From Brachypodium distachyon (Eukaryota; Streptophyta; Magnoliopsida; Poales; Poaceae), in assembly GCF_000005505.3 (NCBI RefSeq), contig NC_016134.3, forward strand, positions 46,032,650 to 46,096,649: DNA of 64,000 nucleotides, written 5' to 3'. Of the stretch, positions 10,617-21,181 are shown piece after piece. Numbering within the stretch: position 1 is the stretch's first letter; every line of letters starts with the position of its first letter. The notes under the pieces are model-generated. The model made no database searches. It was not told the origin of the DNA and saw nothing but the letters and a program-made list of their open reading frames with translations. A program made the position numbers and the translations under genes.

Positions 10617-11485
10617 GATTTTCCCTTCTTATTCAAAGACACATAGTTTATGCATGTTTCGTAGAAAGCATGCACAATCTTGGCATTTGTGTGATGCTCC
10701 GTAAGTTCTTCATAACCCCGATCTTTGCGCTGTTATATATCATAAGACCTATTAATATTCTGTTTGTGATATATAGCTCCAACCTGGATATCCAATGAAA
10801 CAAACACACGGACAGCCATCTCACATCCCTCGTAATTAGGTGACCATCTCGAGTCCCTTCACGTACGTGGTCTTGCATAAATCTGAGTCGGGCGTGACAT
10901 GAAACTGCACATACTATATAGTGAGAGCGACACAAATTTGGTATGTTGGTCTTGTTTCGATGAACGATGATCGATGTAGTACTCCAGAGTACGTGGTCCT
11001 GTGCATGCGTTTATCGAGCACCGTCCCATATTAAATATATAAAAATACGTTCATTCTTAAATAAATTTGAATGAATTAATATGGAATGGAGGGGTAATAA
11101 AGATTTCGTCTCCCTGATTATTTTGCTGATCCGACATGAGATTTATTATTTGGCCAGCACGCATGCAGCTTAGCAGCTAGCAGTCACCGGCCAATCATGC
11201 ATGCATACATGCATATCGTAGACCAAACATGCAAGGAACAGTTTGTACCGTACGTCCGCAGTGTACGTGCAGTACTGCAGGGAACAAGGAACTGCAGGGG
11301 GTCCTGTTTGTTATTAAGTCATATCTACTACGTAGATCCTAAAATGTCATGTACATTAATGGTAACATCGATGCAATGTGATAATATAATACAGTACGTG
11401 ACCGTGCAAACTGTATATAGGTGTGATCTCGGATTTTATTTTGCTTATTTACACGTGGTTCAGATTAATCTACGACTATATAATA

Positions 11486-11598
11486 TTCCATCCGTATCAT
11501 AATTCTTATCTCAAATTTGCCAAAAATGGATGTATCTATTTTTTAAAAGTATCTACATACATGTAATATTTTGACAAGAATAATTATGAAACGGAGGA
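11486..11598. mobile_element. Stowaway-type MITE
   Basis: Terminal inverted repeats CCATCCGTATCATAATTCTT and a complementary right end (AAGAATAATTATGAAACGGAGG) enclose the usual TACATGTAATATTTTGACA core. It interrupts the duplicated spacer of gene A and is absent at the same place in the gene B copy, so it came after the duplication. Confidence 0.8.
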
Positions 11599-11818
11599 TC
11601 TAGTGTGTAGTGATGGAGGCTTACACACGATCGAGCAAAACCCAAACCGCTGCGTGATCGGGAAAAAAAGTCGACCACAAACGAAAATAAGAAATGTTGG
11701 AAGAAAGAGACAGTATGTTGTAGAGGGGAAAAAACTCAATAACTCAATCAGACAAACACTACATAATACGGAGTATATATTAATTCTTGGACGGAGGAGG
11801 GGAGCACGTACGTGCTTA

Positions 11819-11942
11819 ATTAGTACTCTCTCAATTTCATATCAAATGACTTTCTATTACATATATCTAGACATTTTTTAAACATAGATATATCCATACT
11901 TGAACAAATTTGAGTCACTTGATATAAGACGGATGAAGTACT
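11819..11942. mobile_element. Stowaway-type MITE
   Basis: The left end, ACTCTCTCAATTTCATATCA, mirrors the right end, TGATATAAGACGGATGAAGT, around the common core. It sits in the gene A spacer just before the word ACTGCGGTGCA shared with the gene B spacer at 18482, and is another insertion after the duplication. Confidence 0.75.
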
Positions 11943-12292
11943 GCGGTGCATGAGAATTCATACTCCGCAATTAATGTACTTGTGCAGTATATATGTTGGT
12001 GCTTACCCGCAAAAAAAAAGTATATATGTTGGTGCTGTAGAGCGACGGTCCGTATGATCCCTGTACAAGACCAAATGCGTACGAGCGCGCATGTTACGTA
12101 CGGCTGGTTTTCATGCACACTGCTGTGGAATGTTGATGATTAGGCTTTAATTTGGCCATGTTGGGACTTGGGAACGGGATCGGAACAGAGCTTTTCATAA
12201 TTAACGTATGTTTTAAATGTTAATTTTCTGAAAATTAAAATGTTACTGTAGGACTTCTTATATTTAGTAATGAAGGCATGCATTAGCTAGTA

Positions 12293-12487
12293 TACTCCCT
12301 CTGTATAGATTTGTGCACTTAGATCAAGGCAGCTCTCGTTTTTAGTATCTGACCACTCATATTGGGTTAATAATAAATGAATGTGAGTAGTTATTGGCCG
12401 GATGCAGGTACCAAGAGAAAAATGAGGTGTATTATGGAATAAATGAAAAAAATCTATACACGTTGTATTATGGAATGGAGGGAGTAT
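12293..12487. mobile_element. Longer MITE with Stowaway-like ends
   Basis: About 195 bp between ACTCCCTCTGTATAGATTTG and GGAATGGAGGGAGTA. The interior (ATTGGGTTAATAATAAATGA, a run of AATGAAAAAAATCTATACA) differs from the short Stowaway copies elsewhere in the window, so it belongs to a different subfamily. The inverted ends are only partly complementary. Confidence 0.55.
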
Positions 12488-13289
12488 TTAGTAACGCACC
12501 AACGAGCTTAGATCACCGCATCAGGTTCCCATGTGCCCAGACGGAGGCCGTCAAAGCTTAGCTTTAATTGTCAGGAAACCTAGCTCCAACCATGTAGCAC
12601 CAAAGCTTCGACGCCGTACCATTGCAACCATACTTGCGCCGGCATCCAAACCGATTTGTGTTTCTTCTCCTCGCGGGAGCCCCTGAGGAACTATTGTCTT
12701 CTTGCTCAACCGTGTAGACTTTGCGGGGAGGGGGGCATCAGACAGTTTTGGTTCTATCAGAGCCATTAGTATATATGCGGGGTACCAATGCTAGTGTTGG
12801 AGTTAACCTTGTTGTTTAGACATGTATCATGTTATGCATATCATGTTTATTTGTGTTGGCATGATATTGTTGTCGTATCTAAATTCTAGTTAGTTGTATA
12901 CTTGACGTCATGGCGTAGTGGCCGGATCGGCGATAAGGCGAAACAGAGACTTAGAGCGGGTGCTAAATGCGAGCTGACCGGCAAGTCAGGAGGTGAATGC
13001 CCTGAGTGCACGTGTACAAAAATTAGTCATCGTGTGTGCGTCCGTCGGCTACCAGCGAGTGCATGTGTGGAGACATGGCCGAGTCGTGTGTGGCCGTCGC
13101 GTTGGGATAAGGCCGGACAAGTGCTAAACTTGTACGTGTGCTAAACTTGGATGTTGGGATAAAGGCCGGACAATTTCCGTTTTGCACTAATGCATATGTA
13201 AATGTGTTCGGATGGGAATTAATGGTCGACATCATATACTATATATCATTTCTGGCCAGTGTCCTAGGTTGTTGGATCCCGATGAATGC
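12488..13289. other. Intergenic sequence, nothing recognised
   Basis: No gene is supported. A minus-strand frame at 12551-12766 has no recognisable domain. The stretch around 12890-13150 carries the phrase GTGCTAAACTTG twice (13120-13150), a small local repeat. Confidence 0.4.
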
Positions 13290-13395
13290 CATGATCGTTC
13301 AGTGTCCTTCCTGCGGCAGTGATGGTTGATGTCGACGCTACGATCGACCTATTTATTTACATCGTGAGGTCGATTTACAATTAACCGTCCTTCAG
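13290..13395. repeat. Duplicated upstream block, gene B copy
   Basis: This block is closely repeated in inverted orientation at about 40230-40330, upstream of gene C. The shared words are CAGTGTCCTTCCTGCGGCA, GACGCTACGATCGACCTAT and CAATTAACCG. It lies about 1.4 kb before the ATG of gene B and about 0.95 kb before that of gene C, which extends the duplicated unit well upstream of the genes. Confidence 0.8.
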
Positions 13396-14318
13396 TGCCC
13401 TTCCTGCCATCTGTACGACAAATTAATTGACGTGCTTAATTTATATTCCAATATATTTATATATTTTGAGTCCCTAGCGCTTCCAGAATAGGATCAAAGT
13501 TCATAACTTCAGCAGTCCACCAAGGAATCGCCTGTGTGCGGTCGATATGCACTGAGGCGTATGGGGAGTGGGGACATGCGTTAATTCATCAGCCTGAACT
13601 TTCTACAGTGCATGTGTTCATGTCAACTTTCTACAGTGCAGCAGAGCAGATCAACTTCTGGGGTCCCGCATGCTCCTTTAGCTAGGCAGCAGACTGCATT
13701 TCAGGCAACACGAAAATTAAACAACCCCTAACTCGAAAAAGTGAGAAATTTATTAATTGTCCATACACCATTCATACTGCCCTTCTCGACTTAGTGTCCT
13801 TTCCGTGCCCCCAAAAGAAATAAGGTAAGGTGCACACGTTCTCCAAGAGTTAACATGTCATTTGTTGTTGTTGTGTTTGCTTCCTTGCAATTGGGCACGT
13901 GGATGATGGTAGGCGACGGTGTTCCTCTTCTTCAACCGTGTTGGATGAATTAGTTGACGGCGTCGAGTTCGATCTGGACGTGCTACAAAGTTTCGGTCTT
14001 GTCGCTTGCGGCAGCCATGTTCATCAGCTCAGAAAGCATCTTTGTATGCGATGGTGCTCTCTTAGATCTGGGTTTGACGGCTGTTTGCCTCTTTTTCTAG
14101 CGCCGCCATGGTGGAGGTGGAGGACGCTGGTGGACAACGTTTCAGTGAGCACAAGTTTCTCCAAAGGTGGAATTGCAATTTTACTTTTTGTGGGTTACTT
14201 TATGCAAAGTTGCTTGATAAGCATGTTTGTGTCATGCCATCCGGATCAGCAGACATAATCCTGCAAAGGTTTCAAAACCCCGGGCAGAAGACTCCTCTCC
14301 TTCAGGAGAGAGTGAAAT
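13396..14318. other. Upstream region of gene B, no gene recognised
   Basis: A frame starting at 13899 (MDDGRRRCSSSSTV) has no recognisable domain and is most likely decayed repeat sequence. The run TCTACAGTGCA occurs twice near 13600-13640. Nothing else is supported. Confidence 0.4.
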
Positions 14319-14447
14319 ACTCCCTCTGATTTTAATTAAATTCAAATTCTTGACTTAAATTTGTCCAAATATGAATGTATCTATTCTTAAAAAACGTCTA
14401 GATACATGTAATATTTCGTCAACAATTTAGGATCGGAGGGAGGGAGT
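14319..14447. mobile_element. Stowaway-type MITE upstream of gene B
   Basis: The left end ACTCCCTCTGATTTTAATTA and the right end TTTAGGATCGGAGGGAG flank the standard core (AATGAATGTATCTATTCTTA, CGTCTAGATACATGTAATAT). It ends about 340 bp before the start of gene B. Confidence 0.8.
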
Positions 14448-14700
14448 AGTATACACGAATTAATGGGGCCAGGATATTCAAGTATACTGAAAAATGGCAG
14501 GCGCGAATGTTAGCGACTCGAGGTGCGAATCTTATAGTACGTCCTGACCACAAAATCTTCCCGCCGTAGAACTTGCTCCCTCTGCGCACGCCATGCATTT
14601 TGGCTGATTCATACGTACGTACCACGCAGGATACCTCTAGCGCATGCAATCGATCGATCACTACTAGCTAGCTCCTGCACGCAATGCGCGAGCGCATGGA

Positions 14701-14712
14701 TATATATATAAA
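14701..14712 (+). promoter_or_regulatory. Probable TATA box of gene B
   Basis: The run TATATATATAAA lies 75 bp before the ATG. The sequence between it and the ATG (AGCCCGGCTTGGCCTAGACG at 14748-14767) recurs upstream of gene C on the minus strand, so the leader is conserved between copies. Confidence 0.55.
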
Positions 14713-15057
14713 CACAGGATTATCTATCTAAAGTTATCTATCTTTAGCCCGGCTTGGCCTAGACGAGGATCGGACGGTATACGGTGATGCCTGTAGCAGC
14801 GGACGGCGCCAGAGGGGCGCTGGGGGAGGCGGCGGCGGCGGCGGCGTTGAGGCAGGCGGCGAGCCTGGCTCTGCGCCGGGGCCACCCGCAGGTCACCCCG
14901 CTCCACGTCGCCTGTGCCATTGTCATGTCACCCTCTTCTTCTTCTTCTTCCTCGGCTCCGGCGGGCACGGCTGAACTGCTCCTCCGCGCCGCATGCCCGC
15001 TCCGGCTCCAGATCCACCTCGACGCCGCCCTCGGCCGCCTCCCGCTGGCGGCCGCGG

Positions 15058-16215
15058 CAGTGCCGCCCCTGAGGGGGGGCAGAGGGGGCGGCCGCCCAAG
15101 GCTCCCAAAGTTCAAGGGCCCCACCCCACGTACGGTTCTACAACAGGTCTTCGTAATTGCTTCGCGTTGTTGCTGAAAAAAAAGCCTTCGGCCCAGTCCA
15201 GAGACAGGAGGAGGCAGCAGCCCAGCGGGATAGGAGATTATGAGATGGAGCCAGGGGACGCAAGGCAAGTCACGCAACAGATCACGCACCGGTCACGACG
15301 ATGTGCCCAAGTGCAGCACTCCCGGATGGCCATACGCAGATCGGAAGGAGAAGAAAAAGGAACGAGGACCCCAGATTGATACTCGTATTTGAGTATTTGA
15401 CAAGAGAAAGGAAAGAGAGAGGAGAAAGCAATCAGCTCTGGCCTGACCGGAGTCGTCGACGCCAAGAGCCGGACTACTGCCGGAGACGCGCAGCGCAACT
15501 GCAGTCTGCAGCCGGCGAATTGCGAATTTGCGATCCATCCCCCGCGAATTGATCAATTCGAGGTAGTTGTATTACTCCCTCCGTTCCATAATTCTTGTCG
15601 AAATCTTACATGTATCTAGACACCTTTTAGAAATAGATACATTCTTTTTGGGCAAATTTGAGACAAGAATTATGAAACGCAAGGAGTACTTAATTATTGT
15701 TCAATCTCTACGAATCTTTTCAGTTTTGCACATATATGATGCAGATTTGTCTTTGATCGATGTTGTATTTTTTTTTTCTCCATTGTGTTATCATGTCGTC
15801 CAGAAAGTGTCCCTCTGGTGACGATTAAAGGAAAAGGACAAAACTTGTGGATGAATTGGTACAATCACAAAGAGGAGATATTCTCAAATTTTTGAAGAGC
15901 AATACTAGTGCTTCGACTTCAATAAACCCAAACAATTGATGAAGTTAAATGGTCTGGCAACATGATGCATCGAGAAGAAATTATAGGATGAGATCGACAT
16001 CGGCCCCATCATAACTGACTTTGCATCGAGAAATGTTAGAAGAAATTTTTAAGTTAATATGCATAAATTATTTAATACGCACACTACCTTTGGATGCATT
16101 TGAGTGTTAGTCATAATATATTTTCTATGCGTATATTCATTATTATTATTATGATGTCTACGTAAAGGGTGCCCAAGTTCGCCCCCGGGCCCCAAAAATC
16201 TCAAGGCCGGTCCTG
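15058..16215. mobile_element. Non-autonomous hAT-like transposon inside exon 1 of gene B
   Basis: An exact 8-bp duplication, GGCCGCGG, flanks it (15050-15057 and 16216-16223), the length expected for hAT transposition. The ends are imperfect inverted repeats: CAGTGCCGCCCCTGA at the left, and the complement of the right end reads CAGGACCGGCCTTGA. This is close to the CAGGGCCGGCCCTGA type common in plant hAT elements. It is 1158 bp long, encodes no transposase, and itself holds a Stowaway MITE at 15574-15689. A short ATT run is near 16139-16152. Confidence 0.9.
15574..15689. mobile_element. Stowaway-type MITE nested in the hAT-like element
   Basis: The left end ACTCCCTCCGTTCCATAATT and the right end AATTATGAAACGCAAGGAGT enclose the standard core. 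A MITE within a transposon within a coding exon gives the relative order of insertion: the MITE either rode in with the hAT element or arrived later. Confidence 0.85.
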
Positions 16216-17900
16216 GGCCGCGGCCTCATTGATGACGGTGCCGCCGCCGCTGTCGAACGTGCTCAAGGCGGCGCTGAAGCGCGCCCAGGCGGCGGCGCGC
16301 TGCAGGCGTAGCGGCAACGGCCAGCTGCCCGTGGAGCTGGAGCAGCTCGCCGCCTCCGTCCTCAACGACCCCAACGTCCACCGTGCCGTGCGCGACGTCG
16401 TCAAGAGGCAGAAGCAGAAGCACAAGGCCGGGCCCTCGACCCAAGATCACCAAAGCCTCGCACTATTAAAGCTCAGCTTCCACCACAGCAGCAGGTATGT
16501 ACTGTAGTGGCACTGCTATCTACTGTAGCTTTGCACAGAGTACTGTACGTCCTGCAGGCAGGCACCCTGCATAAGCATGCAGCGGGCCACGTCTTTCATA
16601 CTGCTGTATATGTCTAAATACAAGCAAGGCACTAAATATGTCAATTGGACCTGACTATACATATATGTCTAAATACAAGGTTTTAGACCGAAAAAATATA
16701 TACTCCTTCCTTCTATACAAGAAATTTTGAAAATCACCTGCTAATATATAGTTCACTAAAGTTGCACCTCTTTCGAAGAGCAAATTTATGCTTATAATTA
16801 ATTAGGGCAAGGTCTAGTGTGCAGCAAAACAAAAGTGTAATTGAAAAAGGAAACCTTAATTACGTCTAAATATGATCAATTATCTGATGTGTGCGCATTA
16901 GCGATTCTAGTTAAGACGTAGTAAATAAATTAAACTAGCTAGCTATCTCCGCAAAACAAAATAAAACTTGTTACATGTTAATTCTTCTTGCAGCCGACCG
17001 GATCAATCCAGTCAAGCAAAGCAAAGAACAGTCCAATCGGCCATAGCCGGCGGCACGGAGGTAGTCACGGCAGCGACAGCGAGCCTCCCGCCATGGCTCT
17101 GCCGCATCAACCAAGATCAATATCGTCCAAACCTCACAACATACGCATCATGCTACCGGCCGAAGTTCAGGGAGCTCACAGCGGAGAATCTCAAGATCAT
17201 GTGCGACGCTCTCGAGGTGCACGTACCGCCGCGTCACAGGGGCATCGTCCCCGGCGTAGCGAGCACCGTACTCCGGTGCCGCTCTGGTACGATGAGGAGG
17301 CGGCAACGCCCGCCGGCCTCAACGATGACTTGGTTACTCTTTCGAGGAAAGGATAGGCGTGGCAAGAAGGCCATGGCACTGGAGCTCGCGAGGCTCGTGT
17401 TCGGTTCGTACACCGAGTTCACGTCCAGCGACAGGGACCCCGGACTTAAGATCATGAGCACAGGGCGGCATGCACACTATGATGCCGTCTATGTTGGGAC
17501 AAGATTGCTCGAAGCGATCCTGGAAAACCCTCACCGCGTGGTGTTCATCAATGACATAGACGACCTAGATCACGAGTTCATGGGGGCGGCGATCATGAAC
17601 AGGATCGTGACGGGGAGACTGATGGGATGCAATGGCAGTAATGGCGGTCTGGAGGAAGCCATCATCGTGCTTAGCTCCGATGAAGTGGCGTCGTCTTCCT
17701 CACCTCGAGCGAAAAGACAACGGATCAGCAGCAGTGGACAACGGAACGGCGAAGAATCGCCACGTCATTTCAGGTTGGATTTGAACACTCCCGCCGAAGA
17801 TCAGGAATATGTTGTGGAAGAAGAGGAAGACGAAGAATATTTGGTTGACAAGGATGCTGGGATCATGGGCATCGTGGACGGTGTTTTCCGGTTCAACTAG

Positions 17901-18510
17901 TTTTCCAGCGTGAGTTTTGCTTAGTTTGAATTTCAATCGATCTCCTTGATTTGTATTCCTATATTTAGTTTCCCGTTCTTTTTTAAGAGAAAATTGAGAA
18001 CTTTTTCTAGCTCCCGCGTCACCTCCCTCTTTTTTTTTGGAAAAGCCATCCGGCGCATTTTATTGATCAAAAATAGTTACTACATCCCTTGTCGCTCCCT
18101 TGTTGCGGTGGAGGTCGTGAAACAGGAACGGTTTGTACAGTACGTCCGTGGACACTGTAGACCATGCATGGTGCATGCAAGGAACGGTTTGTACAGTACG
18201 TCCGTACGTGAAACAGGAACTGCAGGGTGCGGTAGTACATCCAAAATGTCATGTAGATAAACGGTAACATCGATGCAATGTAAACATAATACAATGGTCG
18301 TGCAAACTTTAGCTGCGATCTCGGGTTTTATAAAAAGTAAAAAATGGTACGTCTTGTATTTTCTCCGTTTCTAAATAATTGTCGCTATTTAGTGCAAGCT
18401 CGACAAGTATTTAATGAACGGAGTGAATATATATTAATCCTTGGACGCCGACGGAGGGAGCAACGTACGTGCGTGCTTGATTACTGCGGTGCACGGGAGT
18501 TCGAGTGGAG
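17901..18510. repeat. Spacer downstream of gene B, copy 2 of the duplicated module
   Basis: It aligns with the spacer of gene A (11221-11420, 11770-11960) and, inverted, with 29690-29815 near gene C. Within it a 25-bp word beginning GGAACGGTTTGTACAGTACG occurs twice, at about 18126 and 18180, forming a local tandem duplication with a 55-bp period. A small Stowaway-like repeat (TTCTCCGTTTCTAAATAATT... AACGGAGTGA) is at 18361-18428. Confidence 0.75.
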
Positions 18511-19434
18511 CGTAACGTGTTGAACCTAAAACAATCTGAAGACATATTGGGCCAAATGTGTTGAACCTAAAACAACAGCCCAGCGGCGATGGGCAGCTTG
18601 TCCAGCGAGTGGAGATCGAAATAAAAGGAAAGCTGCGCTTTTATAGGGTGCCAAGCCTCGCCGTGCTTCCCTCATCTCCACGGGAGAGAGATGTATTCCC
18701 TGATCATTAACTTAAGACCTGGAAAATAAAATAAACGGATAATACAAGAATAATACGGAGTATATTGAGTAAAACGTACGTGTCCTGTATTCTTGGACGG
18801 ACGCGCACTAGCTTATACGGAGTATACTTACTAGCTGCTATTGCTATGCATGAGAATCCCAGTGGTGCGTAGTGCAGGCGCTGTTCAGCCTGAGGCTAGC
18901 AGGAAACTAACAGTGTCGTCTGATCTAGATCTGCACGCAGGACGCAGCTGCAAGTAAGATCACATGTCCCCTATATATATAGATCGATACCAAATTAATC
19001 CTGGTCGTACGATACGCGTGCTGCATGCGCAGGAGCTAGCTGTAGACGAACCACTGTATATCAACATATCAACGGGAGTATAAGGAGCATCTATTAAATC
19101 GATTGCCGCTCAGCTGACTTTGGGCCCGACGTCCTCGCAGGCTCGCAGCGCGTGGTTTTTTGGACCCAATCTTCCGTGGACTGTATAAAGCTTAAACTTC
19201 CTCATAGAGGCTCTCGCTAAGTCCACACGCACGTACTGGGCTCCCGCGCGTTCATGTCGACCCGTTTTCACAACGCAGGAGGGGCCCATTACGACGCAAG
19301 ACTTACTGTGTCTCCGCACGACGCTTTAGGCTTGAGCACCAGCAAAAAAAGGTTGCCAAATATTCCCACCGTGTGGTCCCAACGGTCCACCGGGTCTAAA
19401 TCTGACGCGTCCTGATCGAAGCACCCAACCCAAC
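18511..19434. other. Intergenic sequence, nothing recognised
   Basis: No gene is supported. Short phrases such as AATAATACGGAGTATATT and TTCTTGGACGGA near 18740-18800 echo the gene A spacer around 11770, which suggests further decayed copies of the same repeat. Confidence 0.4.
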
Positions 19435-19488
19435 ATGGTCAACGCCGTCGACATGGTCGCGCCGTCGAGCTCGTCGTCGAAGGAGAAG
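19435..19488 (+). other. Possible orphan first exon
   Basis: An ATG opens MVNAVDMVAPSSSSSKEK, with G+C and codon use like a plant first exon, and is followed directly by a GTACCC donor-like site and a CT-rich tract. No second exon with recognisable homology follows. It could be the 5' stump of a truncated gene or chance. Confidence 0.25.
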
Positions 19489-19639
19489 GTACCCCTCCTC
19501 CCCTTCCTCTCTGTCTCTCTCGATCCCATACCCGAACCGAACCAAATCACAGAAATAGTTTTCTACCAGCTAGATCTACTCCTAGTCTTATCTAGGAACA
19601 TAACACCGACCTGCCGATGAACTAACGGACTTGAGAATT

Positions 19640-20112
19640 GAGATTACTTGGCTACTGACCAACATATTTACATGATTATAGAACGTAGTTCCAATCCTCC
19701 ACTCACATATATACACCCAACGAACCATACGTACAATTTCTTACTGCTCCACTCCACCGATGAATCTCTCACGAACGTAATCAAACATCAAAGAGAACAA
19801 CACAGTGAAACAATAGGATCCTACAAAGACGACGGACCAAACATCACAGACAATATGAATCTTATCAACAATTCCAATAAATTGACCCGGGAACACTGAT
19901 CGTCGATCTCCCTAAGAAAGTCAACCGGCGACCCCAACCAATGGAAGAACAATATTCACTCCGATCCATATTAATTGTCGAGATATTACATGTATGTAGA
20001 CGTTTTTTAAGCATAGATACATCCATATTTGGACAAAGTTGAGACAATTAATATGGATCGGAGGGAGTACTTCAGTACTTGGGGCTACAGCGGTTGCCGG
20101 AGAGAATGTCTC
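19640..20112 (-). pseudogene. Relic of the 3' end of an NHL (LEA_2) gene
   Basis: On the minus strand, 20112-20068 reads GDILSGNRCSPKY and a stop, matching the end GAIVSGDRCSVKY of the intact NHL gene at 25036. The flanking 19640-19950 then resembles that gene's 3' flank at 24780-25010 (GAACACTGAT...CTCCCTAAGAAAG against GAACACTGAC...CTCGCTAACAAAG). A Stowaway MITE lies within about 5 bp of the relic's stop codon. The rest of the coding region is gone. Confidence 0.65.
19957..20066. mobile_element. Stowaway-type MITE at the NHL relic stop codon
   Basis: Near-perfect inverted ends, CTCCGATCCATATTAATTGT and ACAATTAATATGGATCGGAG, flank the common core. The good condition of the ends suggests a fairly recent insertion. 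Confidence 0.85.
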
Positions 20113-20157
20113 CTCGTGGCTTATATTTATTACACCTTGTGCTCTGTTGTGCACGTT

Positions 20158-20247
20158 GTGTCGACATGGGAGCCGGATCCGGTGACCTGCCGTGGTGAAG
20201 GCACCACGTGCCCTGCGGCCTTCCATCCACCATTCACTGAGATCGGA
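20158..20247. repeat. Left arm of a 90-bp inverted repeat
   Basis: Read in reverse it matches 20988-21075 over about 90 bp. Both contain CCGATCTCAGTG (or CGATCTCAGTG), GGTGGATGGAAGGCC, CTTCACCACGGCAGG and GGATCCGGCTCC. The two arms enclose about 740 bp. Neither arm extends further in or out. Confidence 0.8.
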
Positions 20248-20987
20248 CGGCTGGAAACGATTATAGACACAACGACTTGAACAGGAGGTTTAGACAGAAG
20301 AACAGTAGTACAGCAGCAGGTTTATACAAGCCATCTGAAATTCTGAACAATCGTAATTTTTGCAAAGACAAAATATACAATCAAAATCTGAACACTTTTA
20401 TACGCCTGAATAATTGAAATCTGAACAATAGGGCATACAACAGGTTTCAATAAGAGCAAACCTTGAAAGTCAAATCTGAAGAACTGAATTTTTACAAGGA
20501 CAAAATATACGGTCTGAGCAATTGAAATTTATAAGTTGCCTCAAATTCTTCCTTGCCTCAAATTCAGATTGCGATTCCGTTCTTCTTTTTACTTCCACTG
20601 CTGCAGTCCGGCGGCAGCGGGTGGCCGAGGCCGTCGGGGCGCGGAGAGCCGGGGCGAGGGAGGCCGTTGGACCGGGGCTGAGGAGAAGCGGGCGGACGAG
20701 GCTGTCGACCAATTTCTCCCACCGTCGGAGCCGGGAGAGGCGGGCAGACGAGGCCGTCGGGGCGGGGAGAGTTGGAGCGGGCGGAGGCCGTCGGGGCACG
20801 GAGAGGCGGGGCGAGGGAGGCCGTCGGACCGGGGGCGGAGGAGCCAGTCTCCTCCTCCCGCGCTGGCGGCGGCGGCGACGGCAGGAGAAGCCGCAATTTC
20901 GGCCGAAGAAGCCCGCGAAGTTCTTCTCGTCACTCCCGCTGCTTCCTCTGTTGCGCTCGTGGGATTTTTACATGTTATGGGCTGCTA
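20248..20987. other. Stretch between inverted-repeat arms
   Basis: The left half is AT-rich with a repeated CTGAACAAT/AAATCTGAA phrase (20330-20530). The right half (20600-20930) is very GC-rich and open in several frames on both strands, giving low-complexity Arg/Gly/Ala- or Pro/Ser-rich peptides. The word GAGGCCGTCGG recurs about every 50-70 bp there (near 20625, 20745, 20785, 20815). No domain is recognisable and I do not call a gene. Confidence 0.45.
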
Positions 20988-21075
20988 GCCGTTCGATCTC
21001 AGTGGATGGTGGATGGAAGGCCGGGGCACGCGGTGTCTTCACCACGGCAGGGCACTGGATCCGGCTCCGTCGACA
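20988..21075. repeat. Right arm of the 90-bp inverted repeat
   Basis: This is the partner of 20158-20247, in opposite orientation, with a few substitutions and small indels. It ends about 105 bp before the truncated LRR pseudogene. Confidence 0.8.
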
Positions 21076-21181
21076 TGAACTAAGATTGCTTCAAGGCAGC
21101 CGGACCTGATGAGTTTGTGAGGCTCGATGGTGGATCTATGCGCCAGTTCCATATATATCAACCTTGATCTTACAAATCCGC

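Larger units (their letters stand above)
10617..11960. repeat. Spacer downstream of gene A, copy 1 of a duplicated module
   Basis: Apart from two MITEs, this stretch is the natural 3' spacer of gene A, displaced by the Copia. About 11221-11420 and 11770-11960 align with 18163-18330 and 18420-18505 downstream of gene B. Shared words include AAAATGTCATGTA, GGTAACATCGATGCAATGT, CGTGCAAACT and ACTGCGGTGCA. An inverted, more diverged copy is at 29690-29815 on gene C's side. No open frame is conserved between copies. Confidence 0.75.
14787..17900 (+). pseudogene. Compact SMXL/D53-family gene B, exon 1 split by a hAT-like element
   Basis: Same architecture as genes A and C. Coding segments are 14787-15057, then (after the 15058-16215 element and one copy of its target duplication) 16224-16494, and exon 2 at 16994-17900. 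They add up to 482 codons with frame preserved at both joints. Recognisable parts are the double Clp-N (RRGHPQVTPLHVA; LSNVLKAALKRAQA; LNDPNVHRAVRD), PPWLCRINQDQ, ELTAENLKIMCDALE, P-loop-like GKDRRGKK, VVFINDIDDLDH, EAR motif LDLNTP and the end IVDGVFRFN. As it stands, translation from the ATG runs into the element and stops near 15174, so only part of the Clp-N domain would be made. No other defect is visible, so the disruption is recent relative to the duplication. ATG 14787 matches the start of gene A. Confidence 0.85.

Noticed and set aside
15072..16223. hAT boundary at the later CAGAGGGGG (15080)
   Set aside because: No target duplication is found with that boundary; starting at 15058 gives an exact 8-bp duplication and matching inverted ends.
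20522..21109. Plus-strand frame of 195 codons and overlapping frames on both strands
   Set aside because: Low-complexity sequence open in nearly all frames because of high GC and an internal repeat; no recognisable domain or splice structure.
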